Assembly (NCBI GenBank): GCA_024639785.1
Contig: JAHEGI010000004.1
Span: forward strand, 1-41,648
Length of the DNA: 41,648 bases
Source of the DNA: Cryomorphaceae bacterium
GTDB taxonomy: Bacteria; Bacteroidota; Bacteroidia; Flavobacteriales; Schleiferiaceae
Reading direction: 5' to 3'
Position numbers and translations under genes: made by a program
Shown: in pieces, positions 8,049-15,799 of the stretch
Layout: the number at the start of each line of letters is the position of its first letter
Numbering within the stretch: position 1 is the first letter of the stretch
The notes under the pieces: model-generated
Databases searched by the model: none
Told to the model about the DNA's origin: nothing
Seen by the model: the letters and a program-made list of their open reading frames with translations, nothing else

Positions 8049-8990
8049 ATGCAGCGCAAAGCAGTTCTTTCTGGGTTCTTCCTTCTTCTTATGTTTTCGG
8101 CTTGCACGGTAGATAAAGCGATTGAAAGTGAGTCGCGTTGGTTTTATCGCGCAATGGCAAGCCAATCTTACCGTATTCCCGTGGCGACTTCGGATACTTT
8201 GGCGGTTCTGCACACAGGAGATGGGCGGGATACCCTGGTGTTTATCCATGGCTTTGGGCCATATCCCCGCGTACAATGGCAACCTATGGTGTGGGGATTT
8301 GGGGACGATAAAAGCATGTACATCGTGGATTTGCTGGCCTTCGGAGCGAGTAGTTCAGGGGACAGTTTGATAGGTATTGCTCAACAAAGTGAGGCGATAC
8401 GACAGGCGATGGATAGCCTAGACGTCCGGCACTATGGTTTGCTAGGGCATTCCTACGGAGGAATGGTCGCCGCTCATTTGGCTGGTATGCACCCTGAAAA
8501 GGTCACAAGCCTTGTTTTGATTGATCCCTTGAATCGCTACTTTGACTTCCAGACGCTTGATAGTTTGCAAAACGTCTTGGGTCGACCCATCGAAGAAGTA
8601 TTGCTTCCAAAGGATGTCGAAGGGTTTGACCTAATGCAGCAAATTTCCATTAAAGACCCTTTATATGTTCCTGATTTTGTGAAGCAACGTGCGATAGATA
8701 ACATTTATTCAGAAAATGCCCAACAGCGAGAAGGGCTCTTAGTCGCGGTCCGCCGCGATGCAGAGGTTCTGCAGTCTGAGTTGCGCGGATACCCCGGACC
8801 AACGATCCTCATTTGGGGGGAAGACGATGCCATTTTCCCTGTCAATAATGGCAGAGAACTGCTCCAAGATTATCCTTTGGCGAACCTAAAAGTCATTCGG
8901 AATTCTGGACATAGCCCGCATATGGAGCGACCTTTTGACGTCTTGGAAGTGCTCAAAGAATTCTATTTGATCGACCAATCAGAAAAATAG
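8049..8990 (+). CDS. Alpha/beta hydrolase, probable lipoprotein
   Basis: 313 residues. The N-terminus is a hydrophobic signal ending M-F-S-A-C (Cys at 19), a passable though imperfect lipobox, so it is probably membrane-anchored outside the cytoplasm. The hydrolase core shows the oxyanion H-G-F-G-P-Y segment, nucleophile elbow G-H-S-Y-G-G, acid in W-G-E-D-D and His in S-G-H-S-P-H-M-E-R-P, so a complete Ser-Asp-His triad. The substrate cannot be inferred. Its last 38 nt overlap the convergent RsmI-like gene. Confidence 0.85.
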   Translation: MQRKAVLSGFFLLLMFSACTVDKAIESESRWFYRAMASQSYRIPVATSDTLAVLHTGDGRDTLVFIHGFGPYPRVQWQPMVWGFGDDKSMYIVDLLAFGASSSGDSLIGIAQQSEAIRQAMDSLDVRHYGLLGHSYGGMVAAHLAGMHPEKVTSLVLIDPLNRYFDFQTLDSLQNVLGRPIEEVLLPKDVEGFDLMQQISIKDPLYVPDFVKQRAIDNIYSENAQQREGLLVAVRRDAEVLQSELRGYPGPTILIWGEDDAIFPVNNGRELLQDYPLANLKVIRNSGHSPHMERPFDVLEVLKEFYLIDQSEK

Positions 8991-9678
8991 CTGGGCGTTT
9001 GTGAAGCGTAGGGCGCTGACGATCTTTCCTCCATTCCTGAATGCTCCGACTACGGATATATTCTGCCGGCCCACTGAGGTCGCAGGCGATACAAAAGTGC
9101 AAGTCGGGACCTAGGCTCTGAAGTGCTTCTTCAAGCATTTTTTCGTTTCGATACGGCGTTTCAATAAAAATTTGAGTTTGGCCTTGTCGAACAGCACGTT
9201 CCATTGCAGACCATTGCTTCTTGCGCTCACTTTGGTCATGCGGCAAATACCCAACAAATTGAAAATTCTGCCCATTAAACCCCGAAGCCATCAATCCCAA
9301 TAAAATGGATGAAGGACCCACCCAGGGGAGCACACGAATCCCCAAAGCATGGGCCGCTTCGATAATTCGACTGCCTGGATCGGCTACCCCGGGAACCCCA
9401 GCGTCTGAGATTAAACCCATGTCAATTCCCTCGAGGCATGGCTTTAGGAAGTCCGCCGTATTGCGTTCCGGATTGTGCTTGTCTAAGGGGCTTAGGTGGT
9501 GCTCTGAAACGGCCACATGGGGAGCCAGCACTTTCAGATGTGCACGCGCCGTTTTGGGAGTTTCAACAATCCAATGCCGCAAATGAGCGGCTGTTTCCAT
9601 CACATCCGCTGGAAAAACAGCGCTAGCAGCGCCCTCAGCGAGAGGCACAGGAAGCAAGTGTAGAACGCCTAGGTCCAT
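8953..9678 (-). CDS. RsmI-like SAM-dependent methyltransferase
   Basis: 241 residues from ATG 9678. The tetrapyrrole-methylase fold is seen in L-I-S-D-A-G-V-P-G-V-A-D-P-G-S and V-G-P-S-S-I, as in RsmI, which methylates the 2'-OH of C1402 in 16S rRNA. This shorter Bacteroidota form is a paralog of classical RsmI, so the exact target is less certain. ATG 9690 is also possible, but family proteins begin with a short L-x-L-x-P-x-P-L strand, which favours 9678. It is the last gene of the dnaA operon, overlapping the phosphatase by 10 nt, and its 3' end overlaps the alpha/beta hydrolase by 38 nt. Confidence 0.85.
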   Translation of the reverse strand: MDLGVLHLLPVPLAEGAASAVFPADVMETAAHLRHWIVETPKTARAHLKVLAPHVAVSEHHLSPLDKHNPERNTADFLKPCLEGIDMGLISDAGVPGVADPGSRIIEAAHALGIRVLPWVGPSSILLGLMASGFNGQNFQFVGYLPHDQSERKKQWSAMERAVRQGQTQIFIETPYRNEKMLEEALQSLGPDLHFCIACDLSGPAEYIRSRSIQEWRKDRQRPTLHKRPAIFLIGRSNRIL

Positions 9679-10148
9679 TGGTCTAACCATTTTTCTGAGG
9701 CTTCTGCCAACAGTTGATATACATTTTCAAAACCATGCTCTCCTCCATAATAGGGATCGGGGACCGGGCGATTCTCACCGGGAAATGAAGCATCAAGCAT
9801 CAGGTGAATTTTTCCCTTGTGATCCGAGGCTTCAGCGAGATTGGATACATTCACGTGGTTTGAGCTGTCCATAACCATGATAAAGTCAAATCGCTCAAAG
9901 TCCATAGCTTCAAAAGGTCTGGATCGTTGGGCTGAGATGTCTATGCCATGGCGAAGCGTGGAGGCTTGAGACCTGGGATCAGGAGATTCACCTGCATGAT
10001 AGTTTGAAGTGCCAGCCGAGTCCAAAGTCCATAGACCTGCTCGCTCAGGGCCGAGTCGTTGTGTGAGGGCGTGACGAAAAACCCCTTCAGCCACCGGGGA
10101 GCGGCAAATGTTTCCTAAGCAAACAAAGAGGATCGAACGGGGGCTCAT
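9669..10148 (-). CDS. Low-molecular-weight protein-tyrosine phosphatase
   Basis: 159 residues, normal for the family. The P-loop C-L-G-N-I-C-R-S (10-17) has the nucleophilic Cys10 and Arg16, and the late P-D-P-Y-Y-G-G supplies the general acid Asp. It dephosphorylates phosphotyrosine or small phosphoesters in the cytoplasm; its partner is unknown. ATG 10148 overlaps the dnaA stop (ATGA), so it is translationally coupled to dnaA, an arrangement I know from other Bacteroidota. Confidence 0.92.
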   Translation of the reverse strand: MSPRSILFVCLGNICRSPVAEGVFRHALTQRLGPERAGLWTLDSAGTSNYHAGESPDPRSQASTLRHGIDISAQRSRPFEAMDFERFDFIMVMDSSNHVNVSNLAEASDHKGKIHLMLDASFPGENRPVPDPYYGGEHGFENVYQLLAEASEKWLDQWT

Positions 10149-11581
10149 CCCACCAGGTTCAGCTTCTTTTTAATGTCGTCCACGTAAGTGCGGAAGCGTT
10201 TATCTGTTTCTGCCAAGTTGCTCACCGTGCGGCAGGCATGGAGGACGGTTGCATGGTCCTTATTCCCACATTGTGCACCAATGGCTGCGAGACTGTTTTT
10301 CGTCAGTTGCTTGGAAAAATACATGGTCAATTGACGGGCCTGAACGATTTCGCGTTTGCGGGTTTTGCTCTTGAGCAATTCCATCGGCATATCAAAATAA
10401 TCACAGACGACTTTTTGAATGAAGTCAACACTGACTTCGCGGGTCGTGTTTTTCACAAACTTGTCAATCATCTGCTTCGCCAATTCGACCGTAATCTTCT
10501 TGCGATTGAGCGATGATTGAGCGAGCAAAGAAATTAAGGCTCCTTCCAATTCGCGCACATTGCTGGTAATGCTATAGGCGAGGTATTCTACAACATCACT
10601 GGGCATTTCAATCCCATCTGCATAGAGCTTTTGGCGAAGAATTGCTATGCGTGTTTCGAGATCTGGGCGCTGTAAATCCGCCGAAAGCCCCCATTTGAAG
10701 CGAGAGAGCAATCGCTGCTCCATCCCTTGAAGATCTACTGGTGCTCGATCCGACGTGAGGATGACTTGCTTTCCTTGTTGGTGGAGGTGGTTGAAAATTT
10801 CAAAGAAGACGTCTTGGGTCTTTTCTTTACCACTAAACGACTGAACGTCGTCCATGATAAGGACGTCAATCAATTGGTAGAAGTGGACAAAGTCATTCTT
10901 CGTGTTGTTCCGAATGGCATCAATAAATTGCTGCGTAAAGCGTTCAGCAGAGACATAAAGAACCGTTTTCTCAGGAAAGCGGTCTTTGATTTCAATGCCA
11001 ATCGAATGAGCCAAATGTGTTTTACCTAGTCCAACACCTCCGTAGATGAGCAATGGGTTAAACGAAGTGCCTCCGGGTTTTTGAGCCACGGCATATCCTG
11101 CAGATCGCGCTAGCCGGTTGCAGTCGCCTTCAATAAAGTTTTCGAAGGTGTAATTGGGGTTCAGTTGACTCTCAATATTGACCTTTTTCAGCCCGGGAAT
11201 CACGAATGGATTGCGGATTCCTTCATCGCCGCCTATTCGGGCGGGCAAGGATACCTGAGGATTCTCAATAGGGCCACGGTTTGAGCTAGGAATGTCTACC
11301 TTGTTGACGTCCAAATGCGCAGTGTCTTGGTCCATCACAATGGAATACACTAAACGCGCATCAGGTCCCAGTTCTTTGGTAATGGCAGACTTGAGTAGCT
11401 TGATATAATGTGCCTCCAACCACTCATAAACGAATTTACTCGGCACTTGTAAAGTGATTACTTTGCCTTGGAGTTTGACTGGCCGAATGGGGAGAAACCA
11501 GGTCTTGTATGCCTGAGGACTAATGTTGTCCTGAACATAGCTAAGACAGTTTCGCCAGACGGCTTCAGCAGTACGCTCCAT
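10145..11581 (-). CDS. dnaA: Chromosomal replication initiator DnaA
   Basis: 478 residues from ATG 11581. Domain I (E-A-V-W-R-N-C-L) is followed by a variable linker, the AAA+ domain with Walker A G-G-V-G-L-G-K-T and Walker B L-I-M-D-D-V-Q, and the DNA-binding domain IV with G-N-K-D-H-A-T-V-L-H-A. A GTG at 11623 would add 14 basic residues, but family alignment favours 11581. First gene of a three-gene operon with the phosphatase and RsmI-like genes, divergent from the thioesterase across 239 bp. Confidence 0.96.
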   Translation of the reverse strand: MERTAEAVWRNCLSYVQDNISPQAYKTWFLPIRPVKLQGKVITLQVPSKFVYEWLEAHYIKLLKSAITKELGPDARLVYSIVMDQDTAHLDVNKVDIPSSNRGPIENPQVSLPARIGGDEGIRNPFVIPGLKKVNIESQLNPNYTFENFIEGDCNRLARSAGYAVAQKPGGTSFNPLLIYGGVGLGKTHLAHSIGIEIKDRFPEKTVLYVSAERFTQQFIDAIRNNTKNDFVHFYQLIDVLIMDDVQSFSGKEKTQDVFFEIFNHLHQQGKQVILTSDRAPVDLQGMEQRLLSRFKWGLSADLQRPDLETRIAILRQKLYADGIEMPSDVVEYLAYSITSNVRELEGALISLLAQSSLNRKKITVELAKQMIDKFVKNTTREVSVDFIQKVVCDYFDMPMELLKSKTRKREIVQARQLTMYFSKQLTKNSLAAIGAQCGNKDHATVLHACRTVSNLAETDKRFRTYVDDIKKKLNLVG

Positions 11582-11595
11582 CGTTCGTTTTAATC

Positions 11596-11629
11596 GTTTA
11601 AGTTTAGGGTCCCGTCCGAACACTTAAAC
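11596..11629. promoter_or_regulatory. Inverted repeat GTTTAAGT-N18-ACTTAAAC in the dnaA leader
   Basis: A perfect 8-bp inverted repeat lies 14-48 nt upstream of the dnaA ATG. It is a possible operator or transcript structure controlling dnaA. The core resembles the half-sites at 27687-27773, but the orientation and spacing differ. Confidence 0.35.
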
Positions 11630-11820
11630 AAACTCAAATGAGTCTGGCTGCGAAGTGTTCTTTGGGTTCACGAAAGTGTCAATTAAATCCGTTGAAAAAA
11701 AATTGATTGGCTATTGATTTTAAAGTTTTTTTTGTTCATGACCTCATTTACTTCATGCGGCATGAGGCCAATAAAAAAATGCATAAATAGTTGAAAATAA
11801 GAAAAATAAGTAAAAAATTA
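11630..11820. other. AT-rich dnaA-thioesterase intergenic region
   Basis: This is the main part of the window's longest non-coding gap (239 bp in all). It is AT-rich with A/T runs, and carries an inverted repeat CCTCAT (11742-11747) / ATGAGG (11762-11767) and an adjacent CATG-CGG-CATG. I see no clear DnaA box (TTWTNCACA) on either strand and no complete -33/-7 promoter. It must hold the promoters of both divergent genes; an origin role is possible but unsupported. Confidence 0.4.
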
Positions 11821-12228
11821 ATGTTTGTTACAACATGTAAAACGCGTGTGAGATACGCTGAAACAGATCAGATGGGATACTGCTACTATGGCAACTATCC
11901 AACCTTTTTTGAAATTGGCCGAGTGGAGGCATTGAGGACCTTAGGGGTGCGCTATAGAGACCTTGAAAATCAGGGGGTCATGCTCCCTGTGGCTCAGCTT
12001 CATATCGACTACAAAAAGCCGGTGAAATACGATGAAGAAATCACCATCGAAACCACCATTACGGCCTTCCCATCAGGAACCCGTTTGCCTTTTGACTTTC
12101 GAATTTTAAATGAAGCGGGTGAAGTGACGACCACGGGTAGTGCTATCCTGGTATTTGCCTCCACGGAAACGGGTCGCCCATGCTCGGCACCCTTGGCGGT
12201 GCAACAAGCCTTGAAGCCATATTTCTAA
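11821..12228 (+). CDS. Acyl-CoA thioesterase, YbgC/4-hydroxybenzoyl-CoA type
   Basis: 135 residues, a single hotdog fold. The motif Y-A-E-T-D-Q-M-G-Y-C-Y-Y-G-N-Y contains the catalytic Asp of the 4-hydroxybenzoyl-CoA thioesterase group. It hydrolyses acyl-CoA thioesters in the cytoplasm; chain-length preference is unknown. An in-frame TTG at 11791 would add ten Lys/Ile-rich residues, but the ATG gives the normal family start. Divergent from dnaA and convergent with the metalloprotease, with 3 nt between stops. Confidence 0.9.
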   Translation: MFVTTCKTRVRYAETDQMGYCYYGNYPTFFEIGRVEALRTLGVRYRDLENQGVMLPVAQLHIDYKKPVKYDEEITIETTITAFPSGTRLPFDFRILNEAGEVTTTGSAILVFASTETGRPCSAPLAVQQALKPYF

Positions 12229-12231
12229 TTC

Positions 12232-13893
12232 CTACGGATTCTGAACTAAGACGCTAAAGGACTTCCCATTTTCCCATAGCCCGATGTAGCGGCCAGAAGG
12301 GAGCACATCGTTCCTTCTGTCCGAATGCAAACCCCAATCGGCTACTTTTCTGCCTTGGATATCAAATAATGACCCGGCCATGTTTGTAAATGGCCAAAGA
12401 TCTTCAGGGCGCATCACAAAGAAATCCAATGGCGGAGTATGCACGGGTTCATGTGTTCCTATTTGAGGGCTGAGGATATTACGTGCCGCAAAATTCAAAT
12501 GTAAGAGCGAGGCGTTTTGGGCGCCATGGAGCACCGTATCCGCGAGCAACATCCAATTCGCGGCTTGTGGCATGGTCATGAACGAGGTAAAGTTGAACAT
12601 GGACTCTAGGACGATTTTGTCCATCACCTCCGGGCCAATCGCTGCAAGCGTGACTCCCAGGGGGTCCGCAAACACATCGGTGTGACTATAGATGCTTGAA
12701 AAAGTGAGTTGGCTATAGTCCTTCGTGCTCCATCCCTGGCGACCGCTCCAAAAGGGATTGTGCCCGTCCCAGTTGAAAATATACTGGTATCTCCAGTGGT
12801 CCCAACGGTATGAATGACTCATGGCAAAGTAGTCGCAAAGGGCTTCTTCCAAGCACGAACGCTCCGTTCCATTGACCGTAAATGGGGCGGCAGCATGCGA
12901 AAGGGCATGTCCGTATTCATGGGCCAAAACATCGGAATCTTCCGCATCGTCGACGCCTCCTTCTCCAAAGAATAATCGCGGAGGGTTGCTTGAACGATCA
13001 AAAGCGGAATTGTCCTGTCCATTAAAGGCATTGACATCCACTGGAATCGCATAGGTCATCAAGCCGCCATAGCCTAGACTATCGAGTCGGGTTCGAATGC
13101 GCTCAATGTGATACATGGCGTTGGCCATTTCAAAGCCAGCTGCGGAGCGAGAGAAGAAGAAATCCGGACTTGATTGGATTGGAATGGAGGAGGCAGGTGG
13201 GTCAAATTCTTGGATAACCACCGCTGAATTACTCAGGGTAAATAATCCATTGGCGTAGGTCAATCCCAGTGAAACGGTGTCACGCAAGGGATCTAGTACT
13301 CCGACATTTTGGTCATTGTCATCGATGAAAGCGCCGCCATAGACCACACCTGCTTTGACTAAAGGATCGGGACGAAAGACGAGTGCTCGCCCCACGCTAT
13401 CCGAAAAATGTAATAACATATCTCGTTGCTGTAGCACAGTTCCATCTTCGGCATCTAAGGCCCAGCGTTCCCAATAACGGGGACCATAGCCGGAATGATC
13501 CTCCCAGCGCACCCATTTCCACATGTTGTCCTGCCAAAGGGCTGCATCGCAGTTATGGACGGTCGGGGAGGGGAGCGCAGAAAGCTGAGCCCATTGTGCC
13601 CCGCGCACGTGTTGGTCTTTCGTGATAAAAACGACGGCTTCAGCCCCTTCGAGTGGCTTTCCGAAGAGCGTCGCCTGAAAATGGTGGTGCAATCCGCCCG
13701 GGCTTTCTCGACTAAATGCCTCATTCCAGCGCGCTGGTTCGGGCAGACTCGCGTGTTGGTTCAACCAACTCAAGGCATCATGAGATTCTACTCCTGCCAC
13801 CGGAAAGTGGCCAAATACTTGCTGCTGCGGCAGGGACTGACCAAGGCTCTTCAGGGCAAGGGTACAGAGTAGGAGAAGGAGAATCCGCTTCAT
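12232..13893 (-). CDS. Secreted gluzincin metalloprotease
   Basis: 553 residues with signal peptide 1-19. The N-terminal ~180 residues look like a propeptide. The zinc site H-E-Y-G-H is at 325-329 and the third ligand motif E-A-L-C-D at 350-354 (ExxxD), as in M4/M36-type gluzincins. The last ~70 residues, ending G-R-Y-I-G-L-W-E-N-G-K-S-F-S-V-L-V-Q, resemble a type A sorting domain for type IX secretion, so export to the surface or medium is likely (inference). Its ATG overlaps the ribD stop (ATGA), an odd pairing with a riboflavin gene that suggests cotranscription but not shared function. Confidence 0.8.
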   Translation of the reverse strand: MKRILLLLLCTLALKSLGQSLPQQQVFGHFPVAGVESHDALSWLNQHASLPEPARWNEAFSRESPGGLHHHFQATLFGKPLEGAEAVVFITKDQHVRGAQWAQLSALPSPTVHNCDAALWQDNMWKWVRWEDHSGYGPRYWERWALDAEDGTVLQQRDMLLHFSDSVGRALVFRPDPLVKAGVVYGGAFIDDNDQNVGVLDPLRDTVSLGLTYANGLFTLSNSAVVIQEFDPPASSIPIQSSPDFFFSRSAAGFEMANAMYHIERIRTRLDSLGYGGLMTYAIPVDVNAFNGQDNSAFDRSSNPPRLFFGEGGVDDAEDSDVLAHEYGHALSHAAAPFTVNGTERSCLEEALCDYFAMSHSYRWDHWRYQYIFNWDGHNPFWSGRQGWSTKDYSQLTFSSIYSHTDVFADPLGVTLAAIGPEVMDKIVLESMFNFTSFMTMPQAANWMLLADTVLHGAQNASLLHLNFAARNILSPQIGTHEPVHTPPLDFFVMRPEDLWPFTNMAGSLFDIQGRKVADWGLHSDRRNDVLPSGRYIGLWENGKSFSVLVQNP

Positions 13894-14915
13894 ACTTTAA
13901 AGATAGGGGATAGGTAACGCTCGATCCGGTTATCCTCAATAGCTTCAGGGCATTCATCCGCTGGCAGCTGGCCAGCCTGAATACGTGCCACATTGGCCGG
14001 CAAAACAGGTGCGGTAACTCCATCTCCCATGGGGATTTCGCCTTTAATGATTCGGATTTCATCGTAGAGCCCCGCATCTAATAACGCTTGTAGCGTCGCA
14101 GCGCCCCCTTCTACCAAAATGCTTCGCAGATCGGATTCTTTGGCCAACCGTTCAAATACCTTCCATGGCGTAGGACTGTTCTTCGCCTGCCATAGCCACC
14201 ACCCAGCCGCTACGTCCCATCTGCCGCGAGAGGACCATAGAATACGCTGGGGTTGAGCGCCGCGCACCTCGCGCACGGTGAGTTCAGGTTCATCCAGCAT
14301 ATAGGTTCCCCAGCCAACAAGAATACTGGCCTCTAAGCTCCGCCATGTGTGCACGAGTGCGCGGCTCGCGTCGTTGGAAATTCGGTAGGGGCCCGGATGA
14401 TCGATGCTGCGGACGCCGTCGATGAAGCCGTCTGGACTTTCCGCCCATTTAAGCAGGATATAGGGTCGCCCGGTTTCAATACTTTGAAAAAAACGGCGGT
14501 TCAGCCAACGGCAAGCTACTTCCTCCACGCCGACGCGTACCTCGACGCCTGCCTCGCGAAGAATAGCCACGCCTTTGCCTGCCACCAGGGGGTTCGGATC
14601 AAACGTGCCTACGACCACGGTGCGCAGGCCGGCCTCCACGATGGCATTGGCGCAAGGGGGCGTCTTTCCAAAGTGAGCGCAAGGCTCCAAATTCACATAG
14701 AGTGTCGCCTGCGAAAGGAGTGCGCGGTCCTCGTCCTTCACCGCTTTCAATGCTTCCACCTCTGCATGCGCTTTCCCCACCTTGCTGTGGTAGCCTTCGG
14801 CAAGCACCCGGCCTTCTGCGACAATCACACAGCCGACCCAGGGGTTGGGATGAACGTAGCCGCCCGCTTGTTTAGCGAGCTCGATACAGCGTAAAATTCC
14901 TTCAGCATCCGTCAT
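13890..14915 (-). CDS. ribD: Riboflavin biosynthesis deaminase/reductase RibD
   Basis: Bifunctional cytoplasmic enzyme performing the second and third steps after GTP cyclohydrolase II. 341 residues. The deaminase domain has H50-A-E52 and P-C79-A-H-F-G-K-T-P-P-C88, the zinc-binding set. The C-terminal reductase domain begins near 155 (P-Y-I-L-L-K-W-A) and contains the V-E-G-G-A segment. ATG 14915 is set by TACCTTTG 4 nt upstream. It leads a two-gene unit with the metalloprotease and is divergent from prmC across only 30 bp. Confidence 0.95.
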   Translation of the reverse strand: MTDAEGILRCIELAKQAGGYVHPNPWVGCVIVAEGRVLAEGYHSKVGKAHAEVEALKAVKDEDRALLSQATLYVNLEPCAHFGKTPPCANAIVEAGLRTVVVGTFDPNPLVAGKGVAILREAGVEVRVGVEEVACRWLNRRFFQSIETGRPYILLKWAESPDGFIDGVRSIDHPGPYRISNDASRALVHTWRSLEASILVGWGTYMLDEPELTVREVRGAQPQRILWSSRGRWDVAAGWWLWQAKNSPTPWKVFERLAKESDLRSILVEGGAATLQALLDAGLYDEIRIIKGEIPMGDGVTAPVLPANVARIQAGQLPADECPEAIEDNRIERYLSPIFKV

Positions 14916-14919
14916 GAGT

Positions 14920-14927
14920 CAAAGGTA
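14920..14927 (-). promoter_or_regulatory. -7 element TACCTTTG, leaderless start of ribD
   Basis: Perfect TAnnTTTG on the minus strand, 4 nt before ATG 14915. It sits back to back with the prmC element, 6 bp away. Confidence 0.6.
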
Positions 14928-14933
14928 CAGTCC

Positions 14934-14941
14934 TACCTTTA
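14934..14941 (+). promoter_or_regulatory. -7 element TACCTTTA, leaderless start of prmC
   Basis: One mismatch to TAnnTTTG, 4 nt before ATG 14946. Any -33 element must lie in or near the start of ribD. Confidence 0.5.
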
Positions 14942-14945
14942 TCCC

Positions 14946-15779
14946 ATGACCTACAGTGCGTTTCAGCAGGCATTCTTTTTGGATCTCCAGCACGCGGGCA
15001 TTCCCTCGGAGGAGGTTCGTGCGCTGTGGGCGCGATGGACGGAATGGAAGCATGGTAACCGCCTTGCCTACAGCTTAGTCGACCCCCAATCGCCCTTACC
15101 TAGCCCCAAAGCGGCTCAGTCTGTACTAGACCGACTTAAAAACCATGAGCCCTGGGCGCACATTCGGGGCCAGGTGGACTTTGGAGGGTTGACCCTCAAA
15201 ATCGATTCCCGCGCGCTGATCCCGCGGCCCGAGACGGAAGAGGTGCTCCAGGCCGCTTTGGAGGTTCTGCCTCAAGGAAGGCGATTGCTCGATTGGTGCA
15301 GCGGTTCGGGCTGTATCGCGTTAGCCGCCAAGCATGCTCGGCCCGATGCTGAGGTCCAAGGCTGGGAGTGGAGTGATGAGGCCTTAGCGCTGGCACGGCT
15401 GAATTCGGTCCTTACTAAGCTAGATGTTTTATTTAGTCTAGCTGACTTAAATGACTCACCCATAGAGGATTCAAATTCATTTAGTGTCATCGTCAGCAAT
15501 CCCCCCTACATTCACCCGTCTGAAGTGCTCGATCCGAGCGTGGTAGACTTTGAGCCCCATGCAGCGTTGTATTCTCCCACATCCGATGTGCTCCATTTTT
15601 ACCGCCGGTTAAAGCTTTGGGCCGAAGTGCAGCTAGCCCAAGATGGGTATCTTGTCTTGGAGTGCCATGGGAATCATGCGCGTGCGACCGCAGCGCTTTT
15701 CAGCACGGGATGGAAGGCACCCGAAATCCTGCTAGATTTTTGTGGAAAAGAACGCATCGTGCGCGTGCAACGGGCCTGA
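14946..15779 (+). CDS. prmC: Release factor glutamine methyltransferase PrmC
   Basis: Methylates the GGQ glutamine of release factors RF1/RF2. 277 residues: helical N-terminal domain, I-P-R-P-E-T-E at 92-98, SAM-binding D-W-C-S-G-S-G-C-I-A at 116-125, and the Gln-binding N-P-P-Y motif at 185-188. The start fits the leaderless element at 14934-14941. ligA follows 20 nt downstream but has its own -7 element. Confidence 0.95.
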   Translation: MTYSAFQQAFFLDLQHAGIPSEEVRALWARWTEWKHGNRLAYSLVDPQSPLPSPKAAQSVLDRLKNHEPWAHIRGQVDFGGLTLKIDSRALIPRPETEEVLQAALEVLPQGRRLLDWCSGSGCIALAAKHARPDAEVQGWEWSDEALALARLNSVLTKLDVLFSLADLNDSPIEDSNSFSVIVSNPPYIHPSEVLDPSVVDFEPHAALYSPTSDVLHFYRRLKLWAEVQLAQDGYLVLECHGNHARATAALFSTGWKAPEILLDFCGKERIVRVQRA

Positions 15780-15787
15780 TTGGTCGG

Positions 15788-15795
15788 TATTTTTG
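15788..15795 (+). promoter_or_regulatory. -7 element TATTTTTG, leaderless start of ligA
   Basis: Perfect TAnnTTTG located between the prmC stop and ligA, 4 nt before ATG 15800. ligA and the genes after it can therefore be transcribed independently of prmC. Confidence 0.55.
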
Positions 15796-15799
15796 AGGT

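Noticed and set aside
8010-8282. N-terminal extension of mnmE by 91 residues
   Set aside because: Not MnmE-like, overlaps the divergent hydrolase gene, and is contradicted by TACCTTCG 4 nt before GTG 8009.
11582-11820. oriC between dnaA and the thioesterase gene
   Set aside because: No DnaA box found on either strand; kept only as a weak possibility.
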